Source: Agriotes lineatus (Eukaryota > Arthropoda > Insecta > Coleoptera > Elateridae). From it: a stretch of DNA of 64,000 bases. Shown piece after piece: positions 9,416-19,649 of the stretch. Position 1 is the stretch's first letter. The number at the start of each line of letters is the position of its first letter. Position numbers and translations under genes: made by a program. The notes below the pieces were generated by a model, which was not told where the DNA came from, made no database searches, and was given only the letters and a program-made list of their open reading frames with translations. The stretch covers positions 174,812,015-174,876,014 of the forward strand of contig OW679195.1 in the NCBI GenBank assembly GCA_940337035.1. Direction: 5' to 3'.

Positions 9416-9619
9416 AATAAGCTATCAATAGATTCGTTTAAAGATGTGACTAAAAAGAAATTTGATGTTCCCGACGGACCAGATTGTCATCACATATTAG
9501 ATAATATTGTAACCATATTTGTAAAAAGTAGATTATATTTTATTTTGGCCGATTTGAACAAGAAGAGTAGAATGGAAGATGTAAAAAACTAGTCGTAGCG
9601 TTGCAATGCGTGCTTCACT
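9416..9619 (+). repeat. Direct duplication, copy 2 (P transposase 3' segment)
   Basis: Second copy of the 203-bp segment at 6573-6775, with a one-base insertion and a stop relative to copy 1. It is followed by about 160 bp of AT-rich 3' sequence and then the right terminal inverted repeat, so it is the copy attached to the true 3' end of the P-like element. Confidence 0.85.
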
Positions 9620-9782
9620 GTAAAAAAATACATTTTTTCGAAATAACCTGTTTTTTATTATTATTACTATCTCCGAGTTAATTTACGCAGATGTTGATAC
9701 ACCTGTGCTAATTTAAGAATGCAGAACATAATTTTGTCATATTTTAATTATTTTTACCGAATATCTGCCCCAAAATGGCGGA

Positions 9783-9815
9783 GGTTTGCGGTACTTTATA
9801 TATCTAGTGACTTTA
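9783..9815 (-). repeat. Right terminal inverted repeat of P-like transposon
   Basis: About 33 bp, the inverse of 3694-3726, followed at once by CGAATACA (9816-9823). The sequence just inside it, CCCCAAAATGGCG, also occurs near the left end at about 3799. Confidence 0.85.
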
Positions 9816-9823
9816 CGAATACA

Positions 9824-10203
9824 CAGAGCCAGTAGATATAGAGAGTACCGCCACGTCCGCCATGTTTGTTCCTTTGTCATATGCGTCACTTTGAGGTTTT
9901 GTAACACAATTCCGTCAACCTGACATTTATTGGCAATCCGAAATTTTACTTAAAATTGGCAAGACTGTAAGTCTATGTCAAATTCGAGGTTAGTAGCTTA
10001 GGTTTTGTTTGTTATTTGACACAAACTGATGGAAAACATAACCGGATAACCTCGAATTTGACATAGACTTACAGTCTTGCCAATTTCAAGTAAAAATTTA
10101 GACATAACTCAATCAGTCATTGCTGATGGGAACAAAAATGGCGGCGATGGCGGCATTTTCACGGATCAAAGAATGGCGGTACTCTCTATATCTACTGACT
10201 CTG
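9824..10203. mobile_element. P-like MITE sharing a target duplication with the P-like transposon
   Basis: A 380-bp element with about 30-bp inverted ends (9824-9853 and about 10174-10203) of the form CAGAGYCAGTAGATATAGAG plus AGTACCGCCA. They are clearly related to the ends of the neighbouring P-like element (shared AGATATA and AGTACCGC blocks). It is flanked by CGAATACA at 9816-9823 and 10204-10211. Inside is a long hairpin: 9942-9991 matches the inverse of 10048-10098 over about 50 bp. It has no coding capacity. Confidence 0.85.
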
Positions 10204-10214
10204 CGAATACAGGC

Positions 10215-11140
10215 ACTACAGCGACGTATCAGTGAATCGTAAACTCGAGGAACTAAATTTTAATTTTGAAAATCGTGCACCGAATTATCAATTCTTGCTT
10301 GTAACTGGTCACATTTATTGATGGTCACGCTGTATACCATTTGTTTCAACTGGCCCCAGAGATAAAAACCCAAGGAATTTAAGTCTTGGGACCTAGGTGG
10401 CCATGGTATGTGGCCCCAACGAGCTATCCATCTACCAGGGTAGTTTCTATTGAGCAGTTACTTGTCTGCTGCTGTGAGGTGGTGCACCGCACTGTTGCAA
10501 CCACATTTCATGACGTAATTGAATAGGTTCGTCATCCAAAAGTTTGTAAAGGCGGTTTTCAAGAAAATCTGTGTACAAATTTGCATTCAATCGATCATGT
10601 AAAACTTCAACGTCCAGGAGGTAATTATTGCAAATTCCGGCCCAAATGTTTATTGAAAAACGAAACTTTACACAATTACGCCTCATCGGTCCGTAGAACG
10701 GTTGTCACAATGTTGGGATTTTCAGTCGTTTTATTTACTAACCCGCGGCAAAATCTCAAACTTCTCAGCATCCCCAGGCTGAAGAGCTTGCACACGTTGC
10801 AAATGGTATGGGTGCAGTTCCTCTCGATGAATTGTCCGCCAGACCATAGATTATGAGAAACCTGTTGTGTAGCGATTAGCCGCGTACTTGTAGGATCAGC
10901 AAGAACGACGTCTATAATTTTTTTTCGTATTGAACACCATGCAGTTGTCGAACACCATGCAGTTGTCGAACTCCACGCAAATTACTTAATGGTTTTGCGG
11001 ATCCAGTCTCTATCAATCGTCGAAATGTTCTTGTAAAAATTCCATAGGCTGGGTGCCTTCGATTTGGATACCTTTGGCCAAAGATATATCGGGGAAATGA
11101 AGGATGCTCTCCTTTTTCAATTTATAGATGTAATTTCCCT
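10215..11140 (-). pseudogene. IS630/Tc1-mariner-type transposase remnant
   Basis: The minus strand carries, in broken frames, blocks of a common insect DDE transposase: YPNRRHPAYGIF, ELHPYHLQRVQALQPGDAEK, TDEA (first catalytic Asp with Glu-Ala), NIWAGICNNYLL, LYKLLDDEPIQLRHEMWLQQ followed by CGAPPH (QDGAPPH in intact relatives, so the second Asp is lost), and RSQDLNSLGFYLWGQLK (SPDLNPLDF-type third block). An 18-bp tandem duplication near 10934-10970 lengthens one loop. Its 3' side abuts the P-like MITE target duplication. It is non-functional. Confidence 0.75.
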
Positions 11141-11503
11141 GATACCACGCTGAATGTCTCCAATGCAGTAAACTTTTTCTTTTTGGTTACCTTTCTACGG
11201 TACAGCAATCTTCAACTGTTTTTGGCTGGAGCAGGAAAAACCAACAATACCAATAAATCGGTGTCATTGCCAACCACGATAGCCTCTTTTTCCGTACGAC
11301 AAATTGATTTTGACACTTCTAATGTTTACGTTATTGTTTTTGTTTTTAGTAGCAGCCTACTATGAATTTTTCGTAAGTACGGTGTATTGTTGATATAGGT
11401 AAACTAAAATCTCCCCTAACTTCTTTAATATTCATTTTAAGACAATAGTATATTAAGACTTTTATATCACAAATTAATATTTATTTCAAGTTTTTGAAAT
11501 ATG

Positions 11504-11692
11504 TACAGGGTGTTCCATTAAAAAAACTAAAAGTTTTTAATTTTGTCGCAAACTCGTTATTCGATTGTTTTTTTTAATAATTGCATATTGATCAGCGCCA
11601 AAAACATTACTAGTTTGCTAATTTAACCTACTTTGTAAAATTAATAATAACAAAGATAGCAATGGTGCGCACTTAATTTGAATCACCCTGTA
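11504..11692. mobile_element. Small inverted-repeat element (MITE-like)
   Basis: A 189-bp AT-rich stretch starting TACAGGGTGTTCCA and ending TTGAATCACCCTGTA, so the outer TACAGGGTG is inverted at the other end. Ends of this ACAGGGTG type are frequent in insect repeats. No coding content and no clear long target duplication. Confidence 0.5.
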
Positions 11693-12945
11693 TATTAAAA
11701 CAATAATAAGGATAGTCCAATCGCACTTACTACAAGCTGAAAACACAAGCTCAGTACAGTTGTAATACAAAAAATATTTTTTTCACGGGATTGTTCACTC
11801 TCCTGCAACAATCAGATGACTGAACGTACGTAACGGTCAACAATCTTGCACGAGAATTGGTTATTTGTCAATTTTGCTGAAATATATAGAAGCCATCTGT
11901 AGAAAACAACTGAAACTATCGACTTTTAGTGGTATATTTAGTGTACCGCTTGTTAAGATGGCACTACAAAAATATTTACTAGGGTGTACTCAAATGAGTA
12001 CAATGGGATATGCTAACACTGAATTGCTGGCCACTACTACCAGGATAACATGAAGTAGAAATACCTTTGCGAAGTTTAAATACATTTGGTGTGCTAGAGC
12101 TAGAGCTAGACGAATACACACCTGCGTGGTTTTATACAGTTTTTATTTATCAGAGTTTTATTTCAGTTCCATTGAAAATTACAGTTAGTACAAAAAATGT
12201 AAATGTGGTTACAAACAGTGACGACTTGGACTTGCAGGTCGTACACCCGGAATTTGTATTAGAAACTTTGTCTATGTGTATTGCTGTTCGACCTTTAATC
12301 ATAGAATATCAATGCCATCAACCGAAACGATTACTTGAAGGCTAAGTTTAATTAGGCTCCTGCTAATATCTTATTTCATACCTCTAAATTCAATGTTTGT
12401 TTGGAGTTTGAACATAAAAACCATTCAAGAATCTTAAAATCTTTGCTAATTTTGCACAAGCTCTTCACTGTCTTTTAAAAATATGTTTTAATAAAAGCTT
12501 AGATAAGAGTAGGTATAGTCAGTTCCGTTGACGTAACAATAATTTTCATTTATAATTACACGAGAGCTTTTTTTGTCGAAGTAAACTTGACATTTTAATG
12601 TGAATTTAACAAAAAAACAGTTTTTCTGTCAGTTTTTTTGAGTTGAATTGTCTAAAGGCAAGGCAACTCGAATTATAAATGTTAAGTTTACTTCGATAAG
12701 AAAAAGCTTGAGTGTATTTCGATACGACAATTGAATGAATACATATTTAATTTAAATATTAGGTGATTATTAAAAGTCACTAAATTAACAAACAAGGCGA
12801 AAATTAGAATAATTAGAATACTAGAATTCGACCGTTTTAAAAGTTAGGTTTCGTTTTGTCGCTGGAAAAGTTAGGGCAAAGACGCGGCTTATGGTATTTT
12901 TAGTGTATGCATTAAAATTAAAAATCTGGTGTGATACACGCACAC
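11693..12945. other. Non-coding or unrecognised stretch with two short open frames
   Basis: AT-rich. Open frames at 11865-12053 and 12067-12345 (92 codons, containing FISVPLKITVSTKNVNVVTN) resemble no family I know. They lie close together in different frames, so they could be remnants of one coding sequence. No splice or promoter context supports them. Nothing else is seen. Confidence 0.3.
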
Positions 12946-13601
12946 AACTTCCTTTTACAGTGATCTTATAATTAGCCAAAAATTCGATTTTAAATTTTTA
13001 AGCATTTGTCAAAAATTTTCAAAAATTACAAAAATTTACAAAAACGGTACAAAATAGGGTGTTAGTTCAAGAGACAAATTTTCTCTAGAGTTTTAAGCTG
13101 AATTAAAAAATGTCACAATATACCGGGTGTTCTATTTAAAATAGGAGTTAATTAAAAAAATAGAAAAAAAAACAAAAGAAACCCATTTTAGAAGTATTCA
13201 ACTGGAAAATCACCTATCTCACATCTATATACATTAAAAATGCAATAAAAATATAAAGTTAAAAAAAATCGTTAGAGCAGTTTTTGAAAAAATCGAAAAA
13301 AACTGAAAAATTACAAGGGTAAACACCTACTTCCGGTTATGCGATTTTCTTCAAAAGCTTGCTGTCTCATCTACATAGTACACAAAACTTATATATGAAG
13401 TTTCAACGCCATACCTCTTTCCGTTTTTGAGATATTCTGTTCACAGGCAGACACACAGACAGACAGACACACAGACAGACAGATTAATGAAAAAAAATAT
13501 GTTTTTTGGGATCAGGGGACTCTAAAACGTGAAGATCTGTTGAAAACTCAATTTCGAATTTTTGGGGTGAATCCAATACTTCCTTTAGAGTAAAAGGAAG
13601 T
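12946..13601. repeat. Dispersed repeat with inverted ACTTCCTTTTAC ends and CAGA tract
   Basis: The left end AACTTCCTTTTAC (12946-12958) is inverted at the right end GTAAAAGGAAGT (13590-13601). Near the right side is a CAGA-type microsatellite (13443-13484) preceded by TTTTGAGATATTCTG and followed by sequence ending in AATCCAATACTTCC. A related right half recurs at 46780-47125, also with a CAGACAGACA tract and ending TTACAATACTTC. It looks like a non-autonomous transposon family about 650 bp long. Confidence 0.5.
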
Positions 13602-14300
13602 AAAAAACGGAGAAAAGTAAAAATAAATATTGTTTTATCGAAACTTTATATCTGAACTTAGCTTTTAATTACAATACCATTTTAATAGCTATTGAAGTAT
13701 TGAGGGCATAATCGTGATTATGCACGTGGTACATACAACGTTCTATTTTATTTTGGTTCTCTAAATGGACAAAATGCAAGTATTCAGTTTTTTGACTGCG
13801 TTATCGTTGTGCTGTGAATTTTGCAGATTGTTGTTGTTGTTATACAACATTGTCGGTGTTTTCTACTCTTAACAATTTTATAGGCCCTAGGGCCATAAAA
13901 GCCATATTATGCCCGCTATCGATGGCCAATAAATAAGATTATGGTTCCAAAATGAAATAATTGAATTTCTCGTCAAACCGTAAAACAATTAAAAAATATA
14001 TTCGCAAAATAGGTTTTAAATGATGCTTACACTTTTATAAAAAGTCAATAATAAATCTAGTAATAATCTCATATATTGCGTACTTTTTGGAATATATACA
14101 ATGTATAAGAAGAAATCGCATTAAAAGAGATTTAAATAAAACAGATATACATGGTGTACCATTAAAAAAATTAAAAATTCAAGTTTTCCGCATCCAATTT
14201 ATTTTTCCATTCTAGTTTTGAAAAATTCAACTTTTCCGCATTCAATTGAGTATTGCAAAATCTAAGAATTCCTAACCGGATTTAACAAGCATCAAAGTAG
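13602..14300. other. AT-rich stretch, nothing recognised
   Basis: No coding sequence, RNA gene or repeat end was recognised in this interval. Confidence 0.4.
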
Positions 14301-14325
14301 ACAATAGTTATTTAACCAACAAGTG

Positions 14326-14470
14326 TGTTAATGAAGGCGATTAATAATCGAAACTGTTTAAAGCACGAACGAGCAATAGCGAGTGAGTGCCTTTAATAGT
14401 TGAGATTATTAATCGCCCATTAACAAACGAGTTGATTACAGAATTTTTTCGTTGACCACAAAATCTTTTT
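14326..14470. repeat. Hairpin-forming repeat pieces
   Basis: GTTAATGAAGGCGATTAATA at about 14327 is matched in inverted form by TATTAATCGCCCATTAAC ending near 14424, with an AGCGAGTGAGTGC-type loop between. Just downstream, TTTTTTCGTTGACCAC (from about 14443) is matched in inverted form by GAGGTCAACGAAAAA after the LINE at about 15832-15850. The LINE may therefore have landed inside a palindromic element. Confidence 0.45.
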
Positions 14471-14609
14471 TGTGGTGAAAAAATTTGTAAAATTGCAGTA
14501 TTACTAATTTTGTTGTGAATATTAATATAAAATAATTATATCAAGTACTCTAATTTGATTAATACAACTAACCTCCATGCAAAATATCATCAAAACGTCA
14601 AAATCTCAC

Positions 14610-14766
14610 AAACAGTTAATTAATGAAAAAGAGTGTGTTAATCAAACACAGTGTATTACTGGCGCTATTAATCCATCCTTTTTTAAAAAACAGTTAATTA
14701 ATGAAAAAGAGTGTATTAATCAAAAACAGTGTGTTAATGACATCTATTAATCCATCCTTTTTTAGG
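14610..14766 (+). repeat. Tandem duplication, two units of about 78 bp
   Basis: Both units begin CAGTTAATTAATGAAAAAGA and end ATTAATCCATCCTTTTTT. They differ by a few substitutions and a short indel. It lies just upstream of the RTE-like LINE fragment and has no coding capacity. Confidence 0.7.
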
Positions 14767-14780
14767 AAAAATAATTCATT

Positions 14781-15824
14781 AATATTGAATTTAGAGCTAT
14801 CAGAAGTCTCTACGAAAATACTAGAAACGTAATAAGAACAAACAATGTTACATCAAATGAATTCATGACGACCAAAGGGGTCAAACAAGGAGGAGTTCTC
14901 AGTCCTCTTCTCTTTATAACACTAATGGACGAGATAAACAAAACCTGTAAACATAAGCTAAAGAGAACCAGAGTAGGAGTTTATAACTTGCAACAAGTCT
15001 ACATTTCAGAGCTAATGTATGCAGATGATTTAGTATTGATTGCGAACAGTGGAAAAGACCTACAAAACAACGTAACAACATGGAACGAAGAATTAACAAA
15101 GAACAACATGAGCATAAACATTGATAAAACCGAAACTATGGTAATAAGTAGGACTGAGCAGCAACTACAAATTATCATTAACAATACTCGGATAAGACAA
15201 GTAGATAATTTTAGATATCTAGGTTCCATAATAAATGCAAAAGGCGAATTAGAAATGGAAATTAACAACAGAATAACGAGCACAGCCAAATTATACTTTG
15301 CCTTGAACAAAATATTTATAAGGAAGAAAGAAATAAGCATCTCCACTAAAAGTAAGATTTTTAAAAGTATATACTTACCGGTGCTATTATACGGGTGTGA
15401 AACGTGGGCCATGAGCGACAAAGATAAGAACAGAGTGCAAGCAAGCGAAATGCGGTATCTGAGAGCAGTGGCGGGAGTGACCAGGAAAGACTGTATCCAA
15501 AACAGTGCAATACGCGAGTGCTTAAATGTCGAAGGTGTACATGTGACATTAGAACGGAGACAATTAGCATGGTTTGGACACATGGTGCGTATGAGCGAGG
15601 ACAGAAAGGTGAAATCCATATGGAGGGCTGCAGTAGATAAGAAGAGAAGAAGGGGAAGACCAAGCAGAAGTTGGAACAGTGAGATAGCGAAGAGCCTCAG
15701 CAAAAGGGGGATGAACTGGAGACAAGCGGAGAGACTAACCGAAAATCGTCGTGAGTGGAGAGACTTCTGCCACGACGCCTCGACACCGTAAGGTAGAAGA
15801 GGATCGATTATGTATGTATGTATG
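14781..15824 (+). pseudogene. 5'-truncated RTE-like LINE with TATG tail
   Basis: An intact 308-codon stretch (14865-15791) continues an earlier in-frame block AIRSLYENTRNVI. It has the RT landmarks GVKQGGVLSPLLF and LMYADDLVLIA (the catalytic YADD is preserved), then NNFRYLGS-like DNFRYLGSIINAKGELE, LYGCETWAMS and LAWFGHMVRMSEDR, and a basic C-terminus RRRGRPSRSW. This arrangement, with no RNase H and an ending in a TATG microsatellite (15809-15824), is typical of RTE-like and related LINEs. The 5' part including the endonuclease is missing, as expected for truncated insertion. The open frame suggests a fairly recent copy. Confidence 0.85.
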
Positions 15825-15859
15825 AAATTAACAAGAGGTCAACGAAAAAGTATATTATA

Positions 15860-17435
15860 AAGATACTACAAAGTTTTATTGTTTTATTTCTATATCTCCA
15901 AAATTTCCAGTCCCCAATTTTTGATTAGGTATTGTAATTGCTAAACTAAAACTTTAATTAGTTGCTAAAAATTCCTAAAATCCAGTGTTTATATTTGAAA
16001 TTAAAATACTTTCATATACCGGGTGTCGACTCTCAAAGTCGAATATAGACAAGTAATATTGTGCATTAAATTTTTAGGAATTTTGTCACTTTATTTACTA
16101 TTAATCACTAAATATTATTATTATTATTATTAATATCATTCGATGCGTAATACTTTATCTTTCTATTGACAACATTACCTGTAAAAACCTTTTTTTTTCT
16201 GGTAAAGTGCTTTTTCTGTTTTAAATAAAGCTAAGTATCATAAAGGAAAGTTGTTTAAAATGTAAAATATTATATGACTTTCTTTGGTAGTTATGATTGA
16301 AATTAGGTTTTTTTAACAAATTTGCAAAGAAAACTGTTTTATCAACTACAGGGAACAAAAATAGATGCTTTGTGATTCTCTACTGAATTAATAACTGATT
16401 TGATTTGAAATTTTAAAGTCTGATATTGTGAACTTCCTCAAGAGGTATGAAAGGTAATGGACAAAAAAATATTTTTGATTTTGCAGAAAAACTTTTTACG
16501 ACAATAATAATTTGTGCTTATCTAAAATCCTATCATATTGAGATGGTTGAATGCTATCAATTTAATTCTGTATGCATAGAGAAATATTGAACAAAGTCAA
16601 TTAAAGCACAGAGTTGAAATATTTTATTTAATTGCAATCTAGACAGTAGTTGAAGTTACTAAATGCATTGTAAATGAGATGCAAAAGACATAATTTGAGT
16701 GATAAAGGCTAACATAAGAAAAGCAGATCTAGGAGGGATCGAATTTGAAGTTTGAGTAAAGAAAGATTTAAGATGGTTAAAATAATATAAGTAATATGAT
16801 AGGTTTGAGCATATTTGAAGCCGGACCAAATAAAAGTAAATAATACAAAAGGTTAGTTATGTGCATAATGAATATGAGTGCAGAGTTATTAATAAAAGTA
16901 TAGACCAGTGTAAAGCAAGCAAGCTGAAAGGCAGATGGAAATTGAAGCAAGATAAGATAAGATTTGCAAAGAGCAATACAAAACGAGAGCAACTGAAAGG
17001 AAGAAAAATCAGTGACGTGTTTAGAAATGAACTCAAGTGCCAGTGCATTTTAAAACTAAGTGTTATAGCAAAGCAGTCTTTATAAAAATGTGTTATGTGA
17101 CGAGAAAGAAAATTTTTTATGTATAAGAAATGAAGACAATTTTTAGATTTAAGCAACAAACATGTTATCAAATTCTATTCCTTTATGTGTAATTGTATCT
17201 AAAACTAGTTTCCTTTAAACAAATTCAGATCACGGTGACTAAGCAACACGATGTTGTTTTGTGAACAATAAGAAATTAAAACCTGTAATTGACAAGTTGG
17301 GCAAATTGAGCTCCTGAATTTTTACTGTTTTTATGTAATAAAAGTATTCTGTCAATTATAAAGAGTATATCAATCTGTTCAACGAGTTACCACGCATCTG
17401 TGGAAGTGTTTGCAATAGTGTCTGCAACGTAAAAA
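15860..17435. other. AT-rich stretch, nothing recognised
   Basis: Contains a transposon-end-like TACCGGGTGTCGAC at 16018, ATT microsatellites near 16118 and several unconvincing short open frames of low complexity around 16780-17170. No gene is supported. Confidence 0.4.
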
Positions 17436-17440
17436 TTTTT

Positions 17441-17825
17441 ATTTGTTCCTCAGTTGTAAACATCAGTTTATCAAGTCACTGTATTCACTTTGAAAATGTT
17501 TCTTAACTGGCTAGCCAGTAAATTTTTTACTGGCTAGCCAGTTATATTTTACAAGCGTGCTCATAGATAAATGATAGCGTGCAAAGCCAGAGTTGTCTTC
17601 CTTAGTATGTGTCATATTTATTAATTTAGTTGCTTGTCAGTTTGAGACTTTGAATAAATGGTAAATTTCTAGTTATTTACAAGTGAGGAACAAATAAAAT
17701 ATTCAACAATACACGCCAGGTAACCATTTTTACTGGCTCAAGGATATGACAGGCTCGCCTAACGACTCGCCAGTCATCCCAATTTTATCACCAGTAAAAC
17801 CTGTTTTACCTGACTTGTAATGTTA
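17441..17825. repeat. Dispersed palindromic repeat, copy 1
   Basis: A 385-bp sequence that recurs at 61701-62094 with high identity. It contains two copies of the perfect palindrome ACTGGCTAGCCAGT (17506-17519 and 17529-17542). Inner ends ATTTGTTCCTCAGTTGTAAA and TTACAAGTGAGGAACAAAT are inverted copies, which suggests a MITE of about 260 bp joined to 125 bp of further conserved sequence rich in CCAGTAAAA and CCAGGTAA motifs. No coding capacity. Confidence 0.8.
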
Positions 17826-19640
17826 AATACTATAAATTGTGCAAACCAACTTGTGCTATGGTACGGAACCGAGCAACTGAAGATTCCGAACTTCGACAAC
17901 GAACCATTTAAGCTGCAGAAGCCATGGGTCGCAATTCCAACAGGCAAGGGGGTTGTGTACGAGCATCCCAGAAGAACATTTGCTGCCAGGGAAGCGATTT
18001 CAAGCTAGTTAGGACCTCTGCCTCACCTAGCACCATCTCCGAAGCGAACATCGACCAGATTTCAGAGGTAGGAATTGGCAAGTTTTTGAGTGTTTGGAAG
18101 CTGAGAAAGCTAGTGAACTCCAAGAATAGACTTTGCGGAAGAGATTCAACGTCTTTCCGAGGATCCAGATGGCGTCGGTAGAAATTGCGGTTTTACCAGA
18201 AATTTGAAGCGCTCACAGGATCTGGAATAAAAGAGTAGTTGGCGTCGTACACGTTACATCTAAAACAAATTCGTGTCAGTTGTTGCTGGCGGGAGTTTGA
18301 ATTCAATTTACTTGATGGTTCCTTGCACAAATTTTCACTTTTGAATCTTAAAACACACACTATAGGCACTAACGACTTTCTGTGTTCAAAGTCAAGTTTT
18401 GTGAGGCTATGAGTAACCGAATCTAGTAGAGCAGTTGTACTAAAATAAATTGCGTATATGAGCTACGCTGAGTCAAATATTCTAAACAATAATTTCAAAT
18501 AAAACTCGAATTTGAACCCAACTTGAGAGATTAGTCCTGTGTTTGTCTGGAGCTAGCCCAGAATATTATTGCAATTCGATACAATTTAGAAGGAGCAATT
18601 AACCATTTTATTAAAGTATAATAAATACATTTCATTTTGATTAGCTTAAGATACTGACGGTCAAAGTTTTACACAATAAAAGTAACCTGAGTATTGTGGT
18701 GATTTGCCCTATTTATTTAATTATTTATTTATTAGTACCGTCAAGGCATCATTATAATACTTGCAATTACGTCATTTAAGTTCTCTGCTCAGCCTCTTCT
18801 TCGAACCAGGCACACGCCGCCTGCTCACCGATGTTTTGAAACGTAAATATGGCTCCTTAACTACTTGTAACAGCAGTTATTAATTGCTCCTTATGTAGCT
18901 CCAATGTAGACATCAACACTGCAAGCTACCGATCTGCAGGAATAGCCTTATTTGTAACTGCGACTAAAACCTGTCAGCATTCCAAACTGCCACAATACGA
19001 ATACGCTTCCATACATCAACTGCCTTCAAGTCCAACTCAGGTGTAGATGTGACTATCCACCAGTGACTGCAATGCCCTTTATCAAAATCAAACAGCATAT
19101 TTCTGATCTCCAACAAAAAGTTCGATGCAGTCCACTTCAAAATCCAATTCAGTAACCAGCCAAAAATAAGCTCAATACAGTGTCCTTAAATCCAAATCAG
19201 GTGTAGTTGTCCAAATAAAACGCAGGCTTCACATTACCAATTCAAAAAAAATTTTTTGTAGGTTCATTTGTTATACAGTTTGTTTAAATATTTGCTTTTT
19301 CTTTATCTCGTTAATTTAAATACTAATACCCTTTTATATACCAATTAAATAAAAAAGATCATTTAACTAAAGGACTTTTATTTTCAAATTTTGCTTTTAT
19401 CAAAATTACATGTACATTGTTTAAAATCAAATTTTTTTTAGTTATTTTTAAAATTATCGTTTACCATACTAATATCTATTCATAATTTTTTTTTAAACTG
19501 ACACTCCTGGATTACATTTCAATAAAGTTTATTTATATTAATTTGACATTTTAAGTGACCTTTTCAAATAATTATTCGACTTTTGCCTTTCACCATTATT
19601 GAAACTATCTTATAGTTTATTCTGAATGTTATCTAATATC
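17826..19640. other. Unrecognised stretch with one inverted-repeat pair
   Basis: Two overlapping open frames at 17820-18181 show no family resemblance. AAGGAGCAATTAA (18590-18602) is matched by its exact inverse at 18880-18892, defining a possible 300-bp MITE. A short TTTA microsatellite lies near 18715-18732. Otherwise nothing is seen. Confidence 0.35.
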
Positions 19641-19649
19641 AATTATGAC

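Larger units (their letters stand above)
3694..9815 (+). mobile_element. P-element-like DNA transposon with nested insertions
   Basis: The ends are inverted repeats of about 33 bp (3694-3726 and 9783-9815), nearly identical, with the core ACTAGATATATAAAGTACCG. An 8-bp duplication CGAATACA flanks the element (3686-3693 and 9816-9823); 8 bp is the size made by P elements. Inside are a THAP-containing transposase gene in pieces (3944-4774, 5007-6830), a hAT-like MITE (4802-4952), a 203-bp duplication of the transposase 3' part (6573-6775 and 9416-9619), and between those copies about 2.6 kb of foreign DNA: a LINE fragment and an inverted-repeat element carrying a FEN-like gene. Stops and insertions make this copy non-autonomous. 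Confidence 0.85.

Noticed and set aside
12067..12345. A 92-codon plus-strand frame as a real gene
   Set aside because: No recognised domain, no promoter or splice sites; kept only as an unrecognised stretch.
15361..15703. Long minus-strand frames opposite the RTE-like LINE
   Set aside because: Shadows of the true plus-strand RT frame, which has the YADD and GVKQGGVLSPLLF motifs.
16777..17171. Overlapping open frames on both strands
   Set aside because: Low-complexity, AT-driven, no motif, mutually overlapping.
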